NCBI GenBank assembly: GCA_965660635.1
Contig: CBFIAS010000012.1
Span: 1-46,354, forward strand
Origin: UBA7374 sp965660635
Lineage (GTDB): Bacteria; Verrucomicrobiota; Verrucomicrobiia; Opitutales; Coraliomargaritaceae
Direction of reading: 5' to 3'
DNA length: 46,354 nucleotides
In this document: positions 1 through 9,226 of the stretch, one piece after another
Layout: each line of letters begins with the position of its first letter
How positions within the stretch are numbered: position 1 is the stretch's first letter
The notes under the pieces: model-generated
The model's database searches: none
What the model was told of the DNA's origin: nothing
The model's input: the letters and a program-made list of their open reading frames with translations, nothing else
Made by a program: the position numbers and the translations under genes

Positions 1-9
1 GACAATAAC

Positions 10-66
10 GACGTGCTCGTGCTCCGTGTGAGAATCCACAGATTCGCGCAGATGAACTCAGATCAC
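10..66. repeat. Edge repeat, left copy (inverted partner at right end)
   Basis: Positions 12-45 are identical over 34 bases to the reverse complement of 46235-46268. The similarity continues imperfectly to about base 66, including the shared words ATGAAC and CAGATC. It has no coding potential and lies in an intergenic stretch. It is probably one member of a dispersed intergenic repeat family. Confidence 0.85.
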
Positions 67-137
67 AAAACCTTTGCCCACGAATCGAAACGAATCATCG
101 AACCGGGCAATAGCCGGACAGATCAAGGGAAGGCCGC

Positions 138-944
138 TTACTGTTCTTTCCGGTGACTGAAGAGCCAGCGGTAGAACCCGGGCTGGCTATAGGGGGTGCT
201 GGCGGCGTTGTGGCCTTTATCCTGAAGGATGATGACTTCGGCTTGTTTTCCGCCGGCCTGATAAATGGCTTCCCGGATCATTTCTCCGCGGTCGGGAGGC
301 ACGACCCGGTCCTTGGCTCCGTAGTAGGCCCGCATGGGGATTTTGGCGAGGTTGCGCCCCCAGAGGTCCAGATCGTCTGTAATATCTTTGGGGCCGGCCG
401 GGCCGAGCCCGCCGACCATGGGAGCGATCGCGGCAAAGTGCTCGGGACGGTAGCCAGCCCACATGAGGGTGCCGTAACCGCCCATGCTGATACCGGTGAG
501 GTAAATACGATCCGGATCAATCGGCAGAGTTTCCAGGAGGTGCGCCAATAAAAGGTCGAGATCGGCGACCTGCCATCCACCGCGGCTTCCGCCGGCTTTC
601 ATTGGGTTTCTGGCGGCTTGTGGTGCGACGATCCACGAGTCGATGGAGTGTCGCCGCAGTGCTTGGCGCAGGAAGCCGGATTGCCGGTCGATTCTCTCGA
701 TGTCCTGACCGACTCCCCCGCCGCCATGAAGAAAGATCAACAAAGGCAGGCGTTTATCGGTTTCGGCTGCGGATACTTTGTGAAGGGAGTACTCTGGATT
801 GAGGGAGATGGTCTTTTCTGCAAGGGCCTCGGGCAAATAGTGAATGCTTCCTTCGGCTTCCGGAAAAGTCCCATGGGCATAGCCAGCGGTGGAGAGTGCA
901 AGCGCTGCGAGGGCAACGAACCATGCCGGGCGGGTTGACAACAT
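138..944 (-). CDS. Secreted alpha/beta-hydrolase, esterase/peptidase-like
   Basis: A 268-residue alpha/beta-hydrolase with an N-terminal hydrophobic signal segment (about residues 5-23), so it is probably exported. The oxyanion-hole motif FLHGGGG is at 71-77. The nucleophile elbow GISMGGYG is at 151-158 with Ser153. Likely acid and base are Asp212 (AKDRVVP) and His245 (KGHN). This layout matches the prolyl-oligopeptidase/feruloyl-esterase-like hydrolases that act on ester-linked plant or algal polymers. The substrate cannot be told from sequence. The ATG at 944 is preferred because it places the signal peptide at the N-terminus; the frame is open to a GTG at 974. It stands alone and is transcribed away from the toxin-antitoxin pair. 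Confidence 0.85.
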   Translation of the reverse strand: MLSTRPAWFVALAALALSTAGYAHGTFPEAEGSIHYLPEALAEKTISLNPEYSLHKVSAAETDKRLPLLIFLHGGGGVGQDIERIDRQSGFLRQALRRHSIDSWIVAPQAARNPMKAGGSRGGWQVADLDLLLAHLLETLPIDPDRIYLTGISMGGYGTLMWAGYRPEHFAAIAPMVGGLGPAGPKDITDDLDLWGRNLAKIPMRAYYGAKDRVVPPDRGEMIREAIYQAGGKQAEVIILQDKGHNAASTPYSQPGFYRWLFSHRKEQ

Positions 945-1084
945 GTATAACAAAATAAGCGGTGATTCCGTCACCGCAACCTTTTTGGCAGAGCCCTAAT
1001 TAGAGCGGTTGATTCAAGACCCGAGCCACGTATGCTATGCACCGTCGATTGAAAGGAGATTACTTTGTTTGAGAAAACCCATTG

Positions 1085-1112
1085 TTGACATTCGGCACAC
1101 ATTTTCTAGTAT
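1085..1112 (+). promoter_or_regulatory. Probable promoter of the BrnT/BrnA-like operon
   Basis: A perfect -35 hexamer TTGACA (1085-1090) is followed after 16 bases by TAGTAT (1107-1112). The toxin ATG is at 1119, about seven bases past the -10 box, so the transcript would be leaderless or nearly so. This is inferred from consensus only. Confidence 0.5.
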
Positions 1113-1118
1113 TTTTTC

Positions 1119-1391
1119 ATGTTCGACTGGCCTGATGAAAAAGATGCCTTGCTCCGGAAGGACCGAGGCATCGGTTTTCAGGAAGTTGTCTTCCACATCG
1201 AACAGGGCGATATTGTTGCGATCACAGAACACCCGAACAAGAAAAAATATCCGAATCAAAAAATCATCTATATCCTGATTGAGGATTATATCTACATGGT
1301 GCCATTCATTGAGAACGAGGATACCCGCTTCTTGAAGACCATCATTCCAAGTCGAAGAGCTACAAGGAAATACCTGGAGGAAAAAAAATGA
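1119..1391 (+). CDS. BrnT-like toxin
   Basis: A 90-residue basic protein starting MFDWPDEKDALLRKDRG and ending in a TIIPSRRATRKYLEEKK tail. That pattern matches the BrnT-type RelE-fold toxins (ribosome-dependent or free RNases): N-terminal F-x-W-D/P-x-x-K, a central beta sheet, and a C-terminal basic helix. The next gene starts inside its stop codon (ATGA at 1388-1391), the usual toxin-first order of brnTA operons. Base composition is AT-richer than the surrounding genes, which fits horizontal acquisition. Known BrnTA operons are autorepressed by the antitoxin. Assignment rests on motif and context. Confidence 0.75.
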   Translation: MFDWPDEKDALLRKDRGIGFQEVVFHIEQGDIVAITEHPNKKKYPNQKIIYILIEDYIYMVPFIENEDTRFLKTIIPSRRATRKYLEEKK

Positions 1392-1732
1392 AACTGGACG
1401 AATACGAGAAGGAATTGATCGAGAATGAGGAACGCATCCTGTCCCGTGCCAAAGCACCTGCCGATGCGGAAAAAGAGCGCCTGCGGCTTGCGGCGCGAAA
1501 CACCCTGAACAAGGATAAACGGATCAACATCCGCATGTCTTCGAGGGATCTCGGCGCATTGCAGCGAAAGGCGACCCGTTATGGTATGCCGTACCAAACC
1601 TTGATCTCGAGTATTCTCCACCGCTATGTGTCTGGAGACTTGAGAGGCGGGGCTTTTGAATCTGCTGGTGAAGCAGAAAACAAGCGCACTGGTTCATCCA
1701 AGCCAACGACGGGCAAGAGGAAAGCTTCCTGA
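1388..1732 (+). CDS. BrnA/CopG-like antitoxin
   Basis: A 114-residue protein that partners the preceding toxin. Residues 50-80 contain INIRMSSRDLGALQRKA, then GMPYQTLISSILHRYV, a ribbon-helix-helix (MetJ/Arc/CopG) DNA-binding segment seen in antitoxins of this type. The N-terminal half is charged and probably wraps the toxin. The C-terminal 30 residues are polar and low in complexity. A GGAGG lies seven bases before the ATG, and the start overlaps the toxin stop by four bases, so translation is coupled. The protein would neutralise the toxin and repress the operon. Confidence 0.75.
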   Translation: MKLDEYEKELIENEERILSRAKAPADAEKERLRLAARNTLNKDKRINIRMSSRDLGALQRKATRYGMPYQTLISSILHRYVSGDLRGGAFESAGEAENKRTGSSKPTTGKRKAS

Positions 1733-1753
1733 TACCAGTTCTTCTAGACCCTG

Positions 1754-2992
<1,239 letters not shown>

Positions 2993-3015
2993 ACGGTTGC
3001 CGAAGCGGTGCTTTG

Positions 3016-3780
3016 TCAAGCGGGCAAGGCCGCTTCGAAGGCGGCGGCGTCTTCCAGTGTGTCGATGCCGATAGTGGCTTCATCGGTCAGTCCCACGTGG
3101 ATGCGGTAGCCATGCTCCAGGGCGCGCAACTGTTCCAACTGCTCTACCTGTTCGAGAAAGCCCGGCTCTAGACTGCCGAAGCGGGCGAGAAAACCGGCGT
3201 CGTAGGCGTACAGCCCGAGATGGCGCAGGCAACGGTTTTGGGCCAGCCAATCGGCATCGACCACACCCCTGGAGGCACGGGCAAAAGGCATTGGCGAGCG
3301 GGAAAAAGAGAGGGCGTATCCGGCGCGGTCGCAGACCACTTTCACTTGATTGGGATCGGCAAAACCGGTCGGCTCGCGGAAAGGCACGGCCAGCGTGGCA
3401 ATGGCTGCTTCGCCCCGCAGCCCCTCCGCCAGGGCGCGGATCTGGTTGCCAGTCACCAGCGGCTCGTCTCCCTGCACGTTGATCACGGCAGGAGCGCCGA
3501 TCTTGGCGTTGGCCTCTGCCAGGCGATCCGTCCCGCAGGGGTGATCCGCCCGCGTGAGAATCGCCTCGAAACCAGCGGCCTCCAGGCAATCGGCCAGCGA
3601 TGGGTGATCGACGGCGAAATAGAGCGGAAATTCAGGAGCCTCGGAGCGGATGCGCTGGGCCGTCCAGAGCAGGATCGGCTTACCCCGTACTTCATGCAGC
3701 AGCTTGCGGGGGAAGCGGGTCGATTCCAGGCGGGCCGGCACGATGATGGAGGGCATGTTTGACATCAGAAAACCGATCAT
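3016..3780 (-). CDS. kdsB: 3-deoxy-manno-octulosonate cytidylyltransferase
   Basis: Activates KDO with CTP to CMP-KDO for lipopolysaccharide inner-core synthesis in the cytoplasm. The nucleotidyltransferase signature PARLESTRFPRKLL follows the first strand, INVQGDEPLV carries the metal-binding region, and HLGLYAYDAGFL and QLEQLRALEHGYRIHV are typical KdsB C-terminal motifs. At about 250 residues it is the usual family length. Start is uncertain among ATGs at 3780, 3765 and 3756. It implies a Gram-negative envelope. It reads into trpB, whose frame begins at its stop codon, and is divergent from the peptidase gene only about 15 bases away. Confidence 0.95.
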   Translation of the reverse strand: MIGFLMSNMPSIIVPARLESTRFPRKLLHEVRGKPILLWTAQRIRSEAPEFPLYFAVDHPSLADCLEAAGFEAILTRADHPCGTDRLAEANAKIGAPAVINVQGDEPLVTGNQIRALAEGLRGEAAIATLAVPFREPTGFADPNQVKVVCDRAGYALSFSRSPMPFARASRGVVDADWLAQNRCLRHLGLYAYDAGFLARFGSLEPGFLEQVEQLEQLRALEHGYRIHVGLTDEATIGIDTLEDAAAFEAALPA

Positions 3781-3795
3781 TTATGAAAAACCTAA

Positions 3796-5169
3796 ATGAA
3801 CAAGCAAATCAACGCGGATCGATGGCAGTTCGCGCCGGTGCCCGCTTTTTTAACAGCAGTGCTCTGCCTGCTGGCCGCCCCCTTGCCCTCTGCAGGACAA
3901 TACCGCCCAATTGATCTGCCGGAAAGCCTGACCTTTGCCGAGCCGACCGCGGCTTACGACCCACGGGATCCGCAACGCAAGCTGGGCGACTTCCAGGCGG
4001 GAATCAGCGTTGACGTGGTGCAGGACGCGCCCGGCCAATCCCGTTGGCTGGTGTCCTACAAGCGTTACGGGCGGCCGGACGTGCAGGGCCTCATCGAGAC
4101 GCCCGACCTCTCTGCAGTCCATCCAGAAGCCTACCAGCGCGTGCGTGCCGGGATCGAGGACTTCCCCCTGCTCCAGACGCTGCTGGAGGCCCCCGAGCCC
4201 TGGCCCGCCAGGCCAAAGGAACAAGCCAACCGGATCTTTGACGGGGAGGATAACTACATCACGGCCTCGGGAACCGGGGAGGCCGCCGACATCCTCGCGG
4301 CGAAGGAACCGGAGGCCTTCTGGGGAATCCAGCCGCTTTCGGCCACAGTGCGCTACACGGATCCGGGGAACCCCAGCGTCCTCGTGGAAGTCTGGAACAA
4401 GGGCGACGCCCACCGGAGCCGCGTTCGCCCGGCCCGCGACCGGTTGCGGATCCGCGAGAAGCTGCAGGAGATACAGGACGCGTTTCCCACACAGATCAAG
4501 GACCCCGCCCCCCGCTTGTCCATTACCGCAATCAAGATCCAGGAGGAGGTCTTCCTATTGCCCAACGACCTGCGGGTGTCCCTGCGTTACAAGCCGGGCG
4601 AATACCTGCTTCTCCGCTTTCAATCGATCCGGCGCCTGCAGGACAACAAGCCGCCGGCTTATGATCCGGACAGCTTCAGCCGCCGCATCGCCGCGGCGGT
4701 GAAAACCGGCGAGGGCGGCCACCGCTACATCGGCTCTATCCCGATGATCGACCAGGGCAAGAAAGGCTACTGCGCGGCCGCCACCCTGGCCCGCGTGCTG
4801 CAGTTCTACGGCTACCCGATCGACATGCACGCCATGGCGGACCTGGCCGAAACAGAAGGCCGGGACGGCACCCTCCGCGATGAAATCATCCGCGCCATGC
4901 GCCGTATCTGCACCAGCACGCCCTTCAAGCTCCGCGAAGTGAAGGATCCCGACCCCGGTCTCCTCCGTGAGAAGATCGAAAAGGGCATCCCCCTGATCTG
5001 GTTCGTGCCGGGCCACGCCCGCCTCCTCATTGGCATGCACCCCGAGCGAAACGAAATCGTCTTCTCCGACACATGGGGGCCGGAATACCAGTACCAGATC
5101 GGCGACTGGGTCTATTTTGCCAACTACAACGAGGAAATCTGGACTTTGCTGCCGGAAGGGCACAAATAA
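3796..5169 (+). CDS. Secreted protein with C-terminal C39-like cysteine peptidase domain
   Basis: A 457-residue exported protein. Residues 12-34 form a signal peptide. Residues 35-300 are not recognised. Residues 310-457 resemble the Peptidase_C39_2 papain-like fold: Gln320 (MIDQGKKGYC), the probable nucleophile Cys326, His408 in VPGHARLL and Asp425 in FSDTWGP are in the expected order for a Gln-Cys-His-Asp active site. Related stand-alone domains cleave or bind extracellular peptides. No ABC transporter accompanies it, so a bacteriocin-leader role is unlikely. It is followed 36 bases later by an SHD1 protein gene on the same strand. The start codon lies 15 bases from the divergent kdsB start. 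Confidence 0.75.
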   Translation: MNKQINADRWQFAPVPAFLTAVLCLLAAPLPSAGQYRPIDLPESLTFAEPTAAYDPRDPQRKLGDFQAGISVDVVQDAPGQSRWLVSYKRYGRPDVQGLIETPDLSAVHPEAYQRVRAGIEDFPLLQTLLEAPEPWPARPKEQANRIFDGEDNYITASGTGEAADILAAKEPEAFWGIQPLSATVRYTDPGNPSVLVEVWNKGDAHRSRVRPARDRLRIREKLQEIQDAFPTQIKDPAPRLSITAIKIQEEVFLLPNDLRVSLRYKPGEYLLLRFQSIRRLQDNKPPAYDPDSFSRRIAAAVKTGEGGHRYIGSIPMIDQGKKGYCAAATLARVLQFYGYPIDMHAMADLAETEGRDGTLRDEIIRAMRRICTSTPFKLREVKDPDPGLLREKIEKGIPLIWFVPGHARLLIGMHPERNEIVFSDTWGPEYQYQIGDWVYFANYNEEIWTLLPEGHK

Positions 5170-5173
5170 TTTG

Positions 5174-5195
5174 ATTTGGGGTCTATTTGGGGTCT
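5174..5195 (+). repeat. Tandem 11-bp repeat before the SHD1 gene
   Basis: Two perfect tandem copies of ATTTGGGGTCT occupy 5174-5184 and 5185-5195, between the peptidase stop and the next start codon. They form an in-frame leader-like stretch with no obvious function and could be a slipped duplication. Confidence 0.8.
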
Positions 5196-5205
5196 ATATC
5201 GAATT

Positions 5206-5904
5206 ATGAATAAATATTTAATACTACTTATTTTATCATTTTTACCGTTTCTCGCCAATAGCGCGGAGTTCCGCACCTTCACCGACCAGCAGGGGCGGCA
5301 GATGCAGGCCAAGGTGAACCAGGTAAGCGGTGGCGACGTTTTCATTGAGCGCCGCGACGGGCTCACTACCAAGGTCTCCATTGCGCTCTTTTCCGAGGAA
5401 GACCAGGCCTACATCCGCCAATGGGCCGTCAACCATGCGCTTCAGAACGGCGCCATCGAGGTGCGCTTCAGCGACGAGGAGTCGGACAAGACCACTCTGA
5501 GCAGTGGCGGCATCAAGACCACCAAGTACGACGCGCACTACGAGGTAATCCTGAAAAACACCACCGACGACGCGATAGGAAACATCCGCGTCGAATACCT
5601 CATGCTCAAATTCGTCGATGAGATGGCGGCGAAAAAGCGCAGCGCGGGGGAGATCGAGCGCAAGAAGGGGAAGGTCCACCTGGAGCAGCTTCCCGGCCGG
5701 TCAGAGAAACGGCTGGCCACGGACAGTTTTTCCATGAGGGAAACCGAGCTGGAGCCGGGATGGGTCTGGAGCGGTAACGAGGCGGGCAAGGCCCGCGACA
5801 GCGAGGACCGGCTGGAAGGCATCTGGGTAAAGGTCTACGTCGGCGAGATGCTCGCGCTCGAAGAAGCCCGCCCAAAGAGCCTTACACGCAAGGAGGTCTG
5901 GTAG
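5206..5904 (+). CDS. Secreted SHD1-domain protein
   Basis: A 232-residue exported protein. MNKYLILLILSFLPFLANSA is a clear signal peptide, so the ATG at 5206 is chosen over a TTG at 5176. Residues 20-68 (EFRTFTDQQGRQMQAKV, then FSEEDQAYIRQW) match the SLA1 homology domain 1-like fold that is frequent in secreted proteins of Planctomycetes and Verrucomicrobia. The rest, including a conserved-looking VRFSDEESDKTTLSSGGIKT segment, is of unknown function. The AT-rich signal-peptide region contrasts with the GC-rich body. It probably forms a transcription unit with the preceding cysteine peptidase gene. Confidence 0.7.
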   Translation: MNKYLILLILSFLPFLANSAEFRTFTDQQGRQMQAKVNQVSGGDVFIERRDGLTTKVSIALFSEEDQAYIRQWAVNHALQNGAIEVRFSDEESDKTTLSSGGIKTTKYDAHYEVILKNTTDDAIGNIRVEYLMLKFVDEMAAKKRSAGEIERKKGKVHLEQLPGRSEKRLATDSFSMRETELEPGWVWSGNEAGKARDSEDRLEGIWVKVYVGEMLALEEARPKSLTRKEVW

Positions 5905-5924
5905 ACAGGGACGTGGAGGCGGGG

Positions 5925-8297
5925 TCACTTTCTCTCCATCCGGTAGGCCCCGGTCCAGTCCTCCGGCCCGCCCGACTCGATAAACCTCCGGCAGCGTTGC
6001 GACAATACAAGCGAAGGCGTGGTCGGGGCATAAGACTGTCCGGGCTCGAACTGCGCCGATTGCTCAAAGCAATCAAGGGCCACCTGCCAATGCCCGGCAA
6101 AATAGTGCTCCAGTCCGGTCTCGTAGAGTTCCTTGCAACGGGCGGCAGCGGCACCGTCCACCCCAGCATCCCACAACTCATGGATTTCCACCGGCTCGCT
6201 GCGCCCCTTCACCACGATCCGGTCCAGCATCCGGTGGTTCAGTTCGCATCCATGCGCGAGGGCGGATTTCAGGGTGTTGGCCGTGATCATCGTGTAGACC
6301 CCGTATGCCTTGGCTCCGCTCTCGCAGCGGGCCGCAAGGTTCACCGAGTCGCCCATCATGGTGTAGTTGAAGCGTACCTCGCTGCCCATGTTGCCGATCA
6401 CAGCCTGACCGGTGTTCAAGCCGATCCTTGTACGCATCCCCAGGACCGCTTCCGGCCAGCGTCCCGATTGCGCCCATTCCTCCCGCAGCCGGGCGTGCCG
6501 CTCCTGCATGCGTAAGGCGGCGATGCAGGCGCGGGCAGCATGATCCTCCACCGGCAGGGGCATGCCAAACATCGTCACCATGGCATCGCCGATATACTTG
6601 TCCAGGGTGCCCCCCTGGTCATGAACCGCCTGCGTCATGGCCCCGAGATACTCATTCATCAAGGCCACAAGTTGCTCCGGAGGCAGGTCTTCCGAAAGCG
6701 CGGAAAAGCCTTCCACGTCGGAGAAAAGCGCAGTGATCTCGGCCGCGGCACCTCCCAGTTCCGGATCGCGTTGCGAATCGACCATCTCCTCCACCAGCTT
6801 GGGAGACAGGTACGCGCCGAATATTGTCTTGATGCGCTGGCGCTGCCACTCCTCGGATCCCAGCTTGAGAAGACCGACAAAAAGCACCGCCGTGAAAGAA
6901 GAGCCCATCGGCACGATCAAAGGCAGGATCAAGGAATGCGTGGAAAAGAGGATGAAGACCGCGGCGACATAGCCGGCCAGGCAAAGAATGGATCCAGCGC
7001 GGGTGATCCAGCGCCCGGCCCCGCTCCAGATGGTGAGCAACACCACAACCAGGGTCAGGATCGCGGTGAGAATTGCGCCCTCCCAGTCCCCGATGCGCCG
7101 GATATAGGTCTCCTCCACCAGCGTGCGGTAGAGGTTGGCATGGAGCGCGACTTTCGGCACCGGCACACGATTGTAAGGCGTCGGCGCGAGATCCTTGAGC
7201 GTCGCGTCCACCGGCCCGAAAAAAATCACCTTGTCCTTGAAACGGGCGAACCAGGCCTCCAGCTCGGCCAGCAAGGCGCTGTCTCCCTCTTTCGCCGCCA
7301 GGGCCAGGAGATTCGCCCGGTTGAGCACGTCGCCCATGCTGTAGTGCTCCGACCCGGTAGCGGAACCCCAGCCCTCCAGCCAGTTCACTTCGACAGACTG
7401 CTCCCCGACCAGTGGAACCCGGCGAAATATCTCACCGTCCTTCCGTATCCGAAGTTCCTCCGCATCGTGTTCGACTGCGCTTGCATCCAGCCCGTGGGCA
7501 GCAAGGAAGACCTCCAGCCCCAGCGTCAACAACCGCCGCTGCGAGTATTTAGGAACCCCCGGGGGGCCGAAGCCATCGCCGTCAAGCACCCGGTATTCCG
7601 TCTCTTTCTCGACGATCCGGGCATCCTCCAGGACCGTGCTGAAATGCCGCATCTTCCCGTCGATCAAATGCCGGCTGAAGGCGTTGCCCTCGGTCTCGAC
7701 AAAGGCCATCAGCACCTGCGGGATCGTCCCCTTGTTCCACTCCTCATCCACATTGGCCAGACCCAGCCGTCCGGAGTTGTATTTGATTATTGGATACGTC
7801 GGCGCCTCCGGAAAGGGCATCTCCAATGGATCCCGGAATCCATTGCGCAAAAGCGGCAACTTGTCAGTGGCGGAAGTCGTGCCCGAGTAGATGGCCGCTA
7901 GCACGAGACGGTCCTTGTAGGCTTCAACCACCTGGCCGAAACGCAGGTCCCCCTTGCGCGCCTTGTCCACGTCGAGCAATGAACTCGCCCCGAAGATGGA
8001 GAAGACCAGATCCACCCCGACCGCCCGGGCCTGCCCGGGACCGAGCAGCGCGTGGACTGTCTGGGCATAGTTCAAGCGGTCCCAGGGCTTGTCCCCGATC
8101 TGCGAAATCGCATAGGCATCCAGATCGACAAAGACCACGGGGTCTTCCGCCGCCTGTTCTCCCCGCACAAAATAACTCCAGCGCAAAGCCTCCTGCTCCA
8201 ACCCCTCGAGCAACCCGTAGGACGACATTCCCTGCCAGAGCCCGATCGAGAGCGCGGAAAGAAGGAGATAGCTGATCAGGTAATGTTTGCGTTCCAC
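5925..8297 (-). CDS. CHASE2-domain adenylate/guanylate cyclase
   Basis: A 790-residue membrane-bound class III nucleotide cyclase. TM1 is at 9-27. An extracytoplasmic CHASE2 sensor spans about 30-400. Three closely spaced TM helices lie at 406-424, 433-451 and 456-475. The catalytic domain spans about 515-690. Metal-binding Asp527 (FSDVEGF) and Asp571 (YIGDAMV) are present, as are purine-facing Lys567, NYTMMGDSVNLAAR (Asn653, Arg657) and the transition-state residues, so it should be active; Lys567 favours ATP. A short TPR-like tail follows. The GTG start at 8297 lies 35 bases after the FecR-like gene, and the two were probably co-transcribed with the upstream ligase-like gene. The ligand is unknown. 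Confidence 0.92.
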   Translation of the reverse strand: MERKHYLISYLLLSALSIGLWQGMSSYGLLEGLEQEALRWSYFVRGEQAAEDPVVFVDLDAYAISQIGDKPWDRLNYAQTVHALLGPGQARAVGVDLVFSIFGASSLLDVDKARKGDLRFGQVVEAYKDRLVLAAIYSGTTSATDKLPLLRNGFRDPLEMPFPEAPTYPIIKYNSGRLGLANVDEEWNKGTIPQVLMAFVETEGNAFSRHLIDGKMRHFSTVLEDARIVEKETEYRVLDGDGFGPPGVPKYSQRRLLTLGLEVFLAAHGLDASAVEHDAEELRIRKDGEIFRRVPLVGEQSVEVNWLEGWGSATGSEHYSMGDVLNRANLLALAAKEGDSALLAELEAWFARFKDKVIFFGPVDATLKDLAPTPYNRVPVPKVALHANLYRTLVEETYIRRIGDWEGAILTAILTLVVVLLTIWSGAGRWITRAGSILCLAGYVAAVFILFSTHSLILPLIVPMGSSFTAVLFVGLLKLGSEEWQRQRIKTIFGAYLSPKLVEEMVDSQRDPELGGAAAEITALFSDVEGFSALSEDLPPEQLVALMNEYLGAMTQAVHDQGGTLDKYIGDAMVTMFGMPLPVEDHAARACIAALRMQERHARLREEWAQSGRWPEAVLGMRTRIGLNTGQAVIGNMGSEVRFNYTMMGDSVNLAARCESGAKAYGVYTMITANTLKSALAHGCELNHRMLDRIVVKGRSEPVEIHELWDAGVDGAAAARCKELYETGLEHYFAGHWQVALDCFEQSAQFEPGQSYAPTTPSLVLSQRCRRFIESGGPEDWTGAYRMERK

Positions 8298-8332
8298 GCT
8301 TAACAGGTAGCTTTAATCAGGCCATGCGCGTG

Positions 8333-9226
8333 CTAGAAAAGACGCGCCTCAAAATCGGACAAACGGCGTGTTGTGCCGTAGCGCGGCAACAACAACCGGG
8401 GACTGGGGGAAAACTCAATGACGTAGGGCTGCCTGTCGTCCAAACCGGCGCCGGAAGACGTGTTTACCGGGGCGGCCGTCTCCTCCGCAAGATAGACCGG
8501 TCTCATAGCCTCCAGCATGCTTGCCGAGCGTGCCTCAAGAGCATCCGCTTCCACGCTGCAGCGCTCCGCGAAAACGGCCAGGATACCACGCGAACGCTCG
8601 GTCAGGTCGGAGATTTCCAAGGACAACTGCAAAAAGGTGCCGGCTCCTGATATGGCTTGTCCGGCATAGACTTCGTAGCGTCTTCCACGCATGTCGGTAA
8701 ACTGCATTGCACCTTCTGCGCAAAGCAGATCAAAGCTGTAGATCCTGCTACGGGAATCGTATTCGATGCGGGCCGAGCCAAGGACGCTGTCCAGCAGGAC
8801 GCGCCCGAAAGGAAGCTCCAGAAGCACCTGGGAACCTCCGGGCATCGCCCGCCCGTCGAACTGGATCCAGCCGGCATCCATTGAAAGGATGCTCCGGCTG
8901 ATGCCGTCCAGCCGGCCCGGGGCAACGCGCTGCTCGAGGCGCTCGAAGGCCAATGTGCCCATCCCGTAGTAGGCCAGGCTGAAACCGTTGGATCCTGCCG
9001 CTAGGATTCCTTCACGGGAGAAGCCGGAAAAGCGCAACCGCCCTGGAGCAACTCCGGGAAAATCCATGGCCGGAAGCGGCTTGCCCCCGATTGTAGAGAC
9101 AGTGATTCCCTCGGGAACAGCAGGCAGGTAAAAGGCACCATGCATCCAGCGGTCGGCGTGCGAAAACCCGGCCGGAAGCGTGCCGGCTAGCAGCAGAACG
9201 GGAAGGAGGCGTTTGGAAATTCTCAC
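8333..9226 (-). CDS. Secreted FecR-like protein
   Basis: A 297-residue exported protein with signal peptide at residues 5-24. The segment from about 40 to 210 resembles a FecR-type beta-rich domain: short repeats such as GSNGFSLAYYGMGTLAFE, then VLLELPFGRVLLDSVLGSARIE and GAMQFTDMRGRRYEVYAGQ. Here it would act as a periplasmic or secreted recognition module, since no FecI sigma factor is near. In Verrucomicrobiota such proteins often neighbour CHASE2 cyclases, which suggests they feed signals to the CHASE2 sensor (inference). Its GTG start overlaps the stop of the ligase-like gene (GTGA), and the cyclase gene follows 35 bases downstream. Confidence 0.6.
   Translation of the reverse strand: MRISKRLLPVLLLAGTLPAGFSHADRWMHGAFYLPAVPEGITVSTIGGKPLPAMDFPGVAPGRLRFSGFSREGILAAGSNGFSLAYYGMGTLAFERLEQRVAPGRLDGISRSILSMDAGWIQFDGRAMPGGSQVLLELPFGRVLLDSVLGSARIEYDSRSRIYSFDLLCAEGAMQFTDMRGRRYEVYAGQAISGAGTFLQLSLEISDLTERSRGILAVFAERCSVEADALEARSASMLEAMRPVYLAEETAAPVNTSSGAGLDDRQPYVIEFSPSPRLLLPRYGTTRRLSDFEARLF

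Noticed and set aside
6540..7901. 453-codon plus-strand frame across the CHASE2 cyclase
   Set aside because: Antisense shadow of the cyclase; His/Arg/Gln-rich composition and no recognisable domain.
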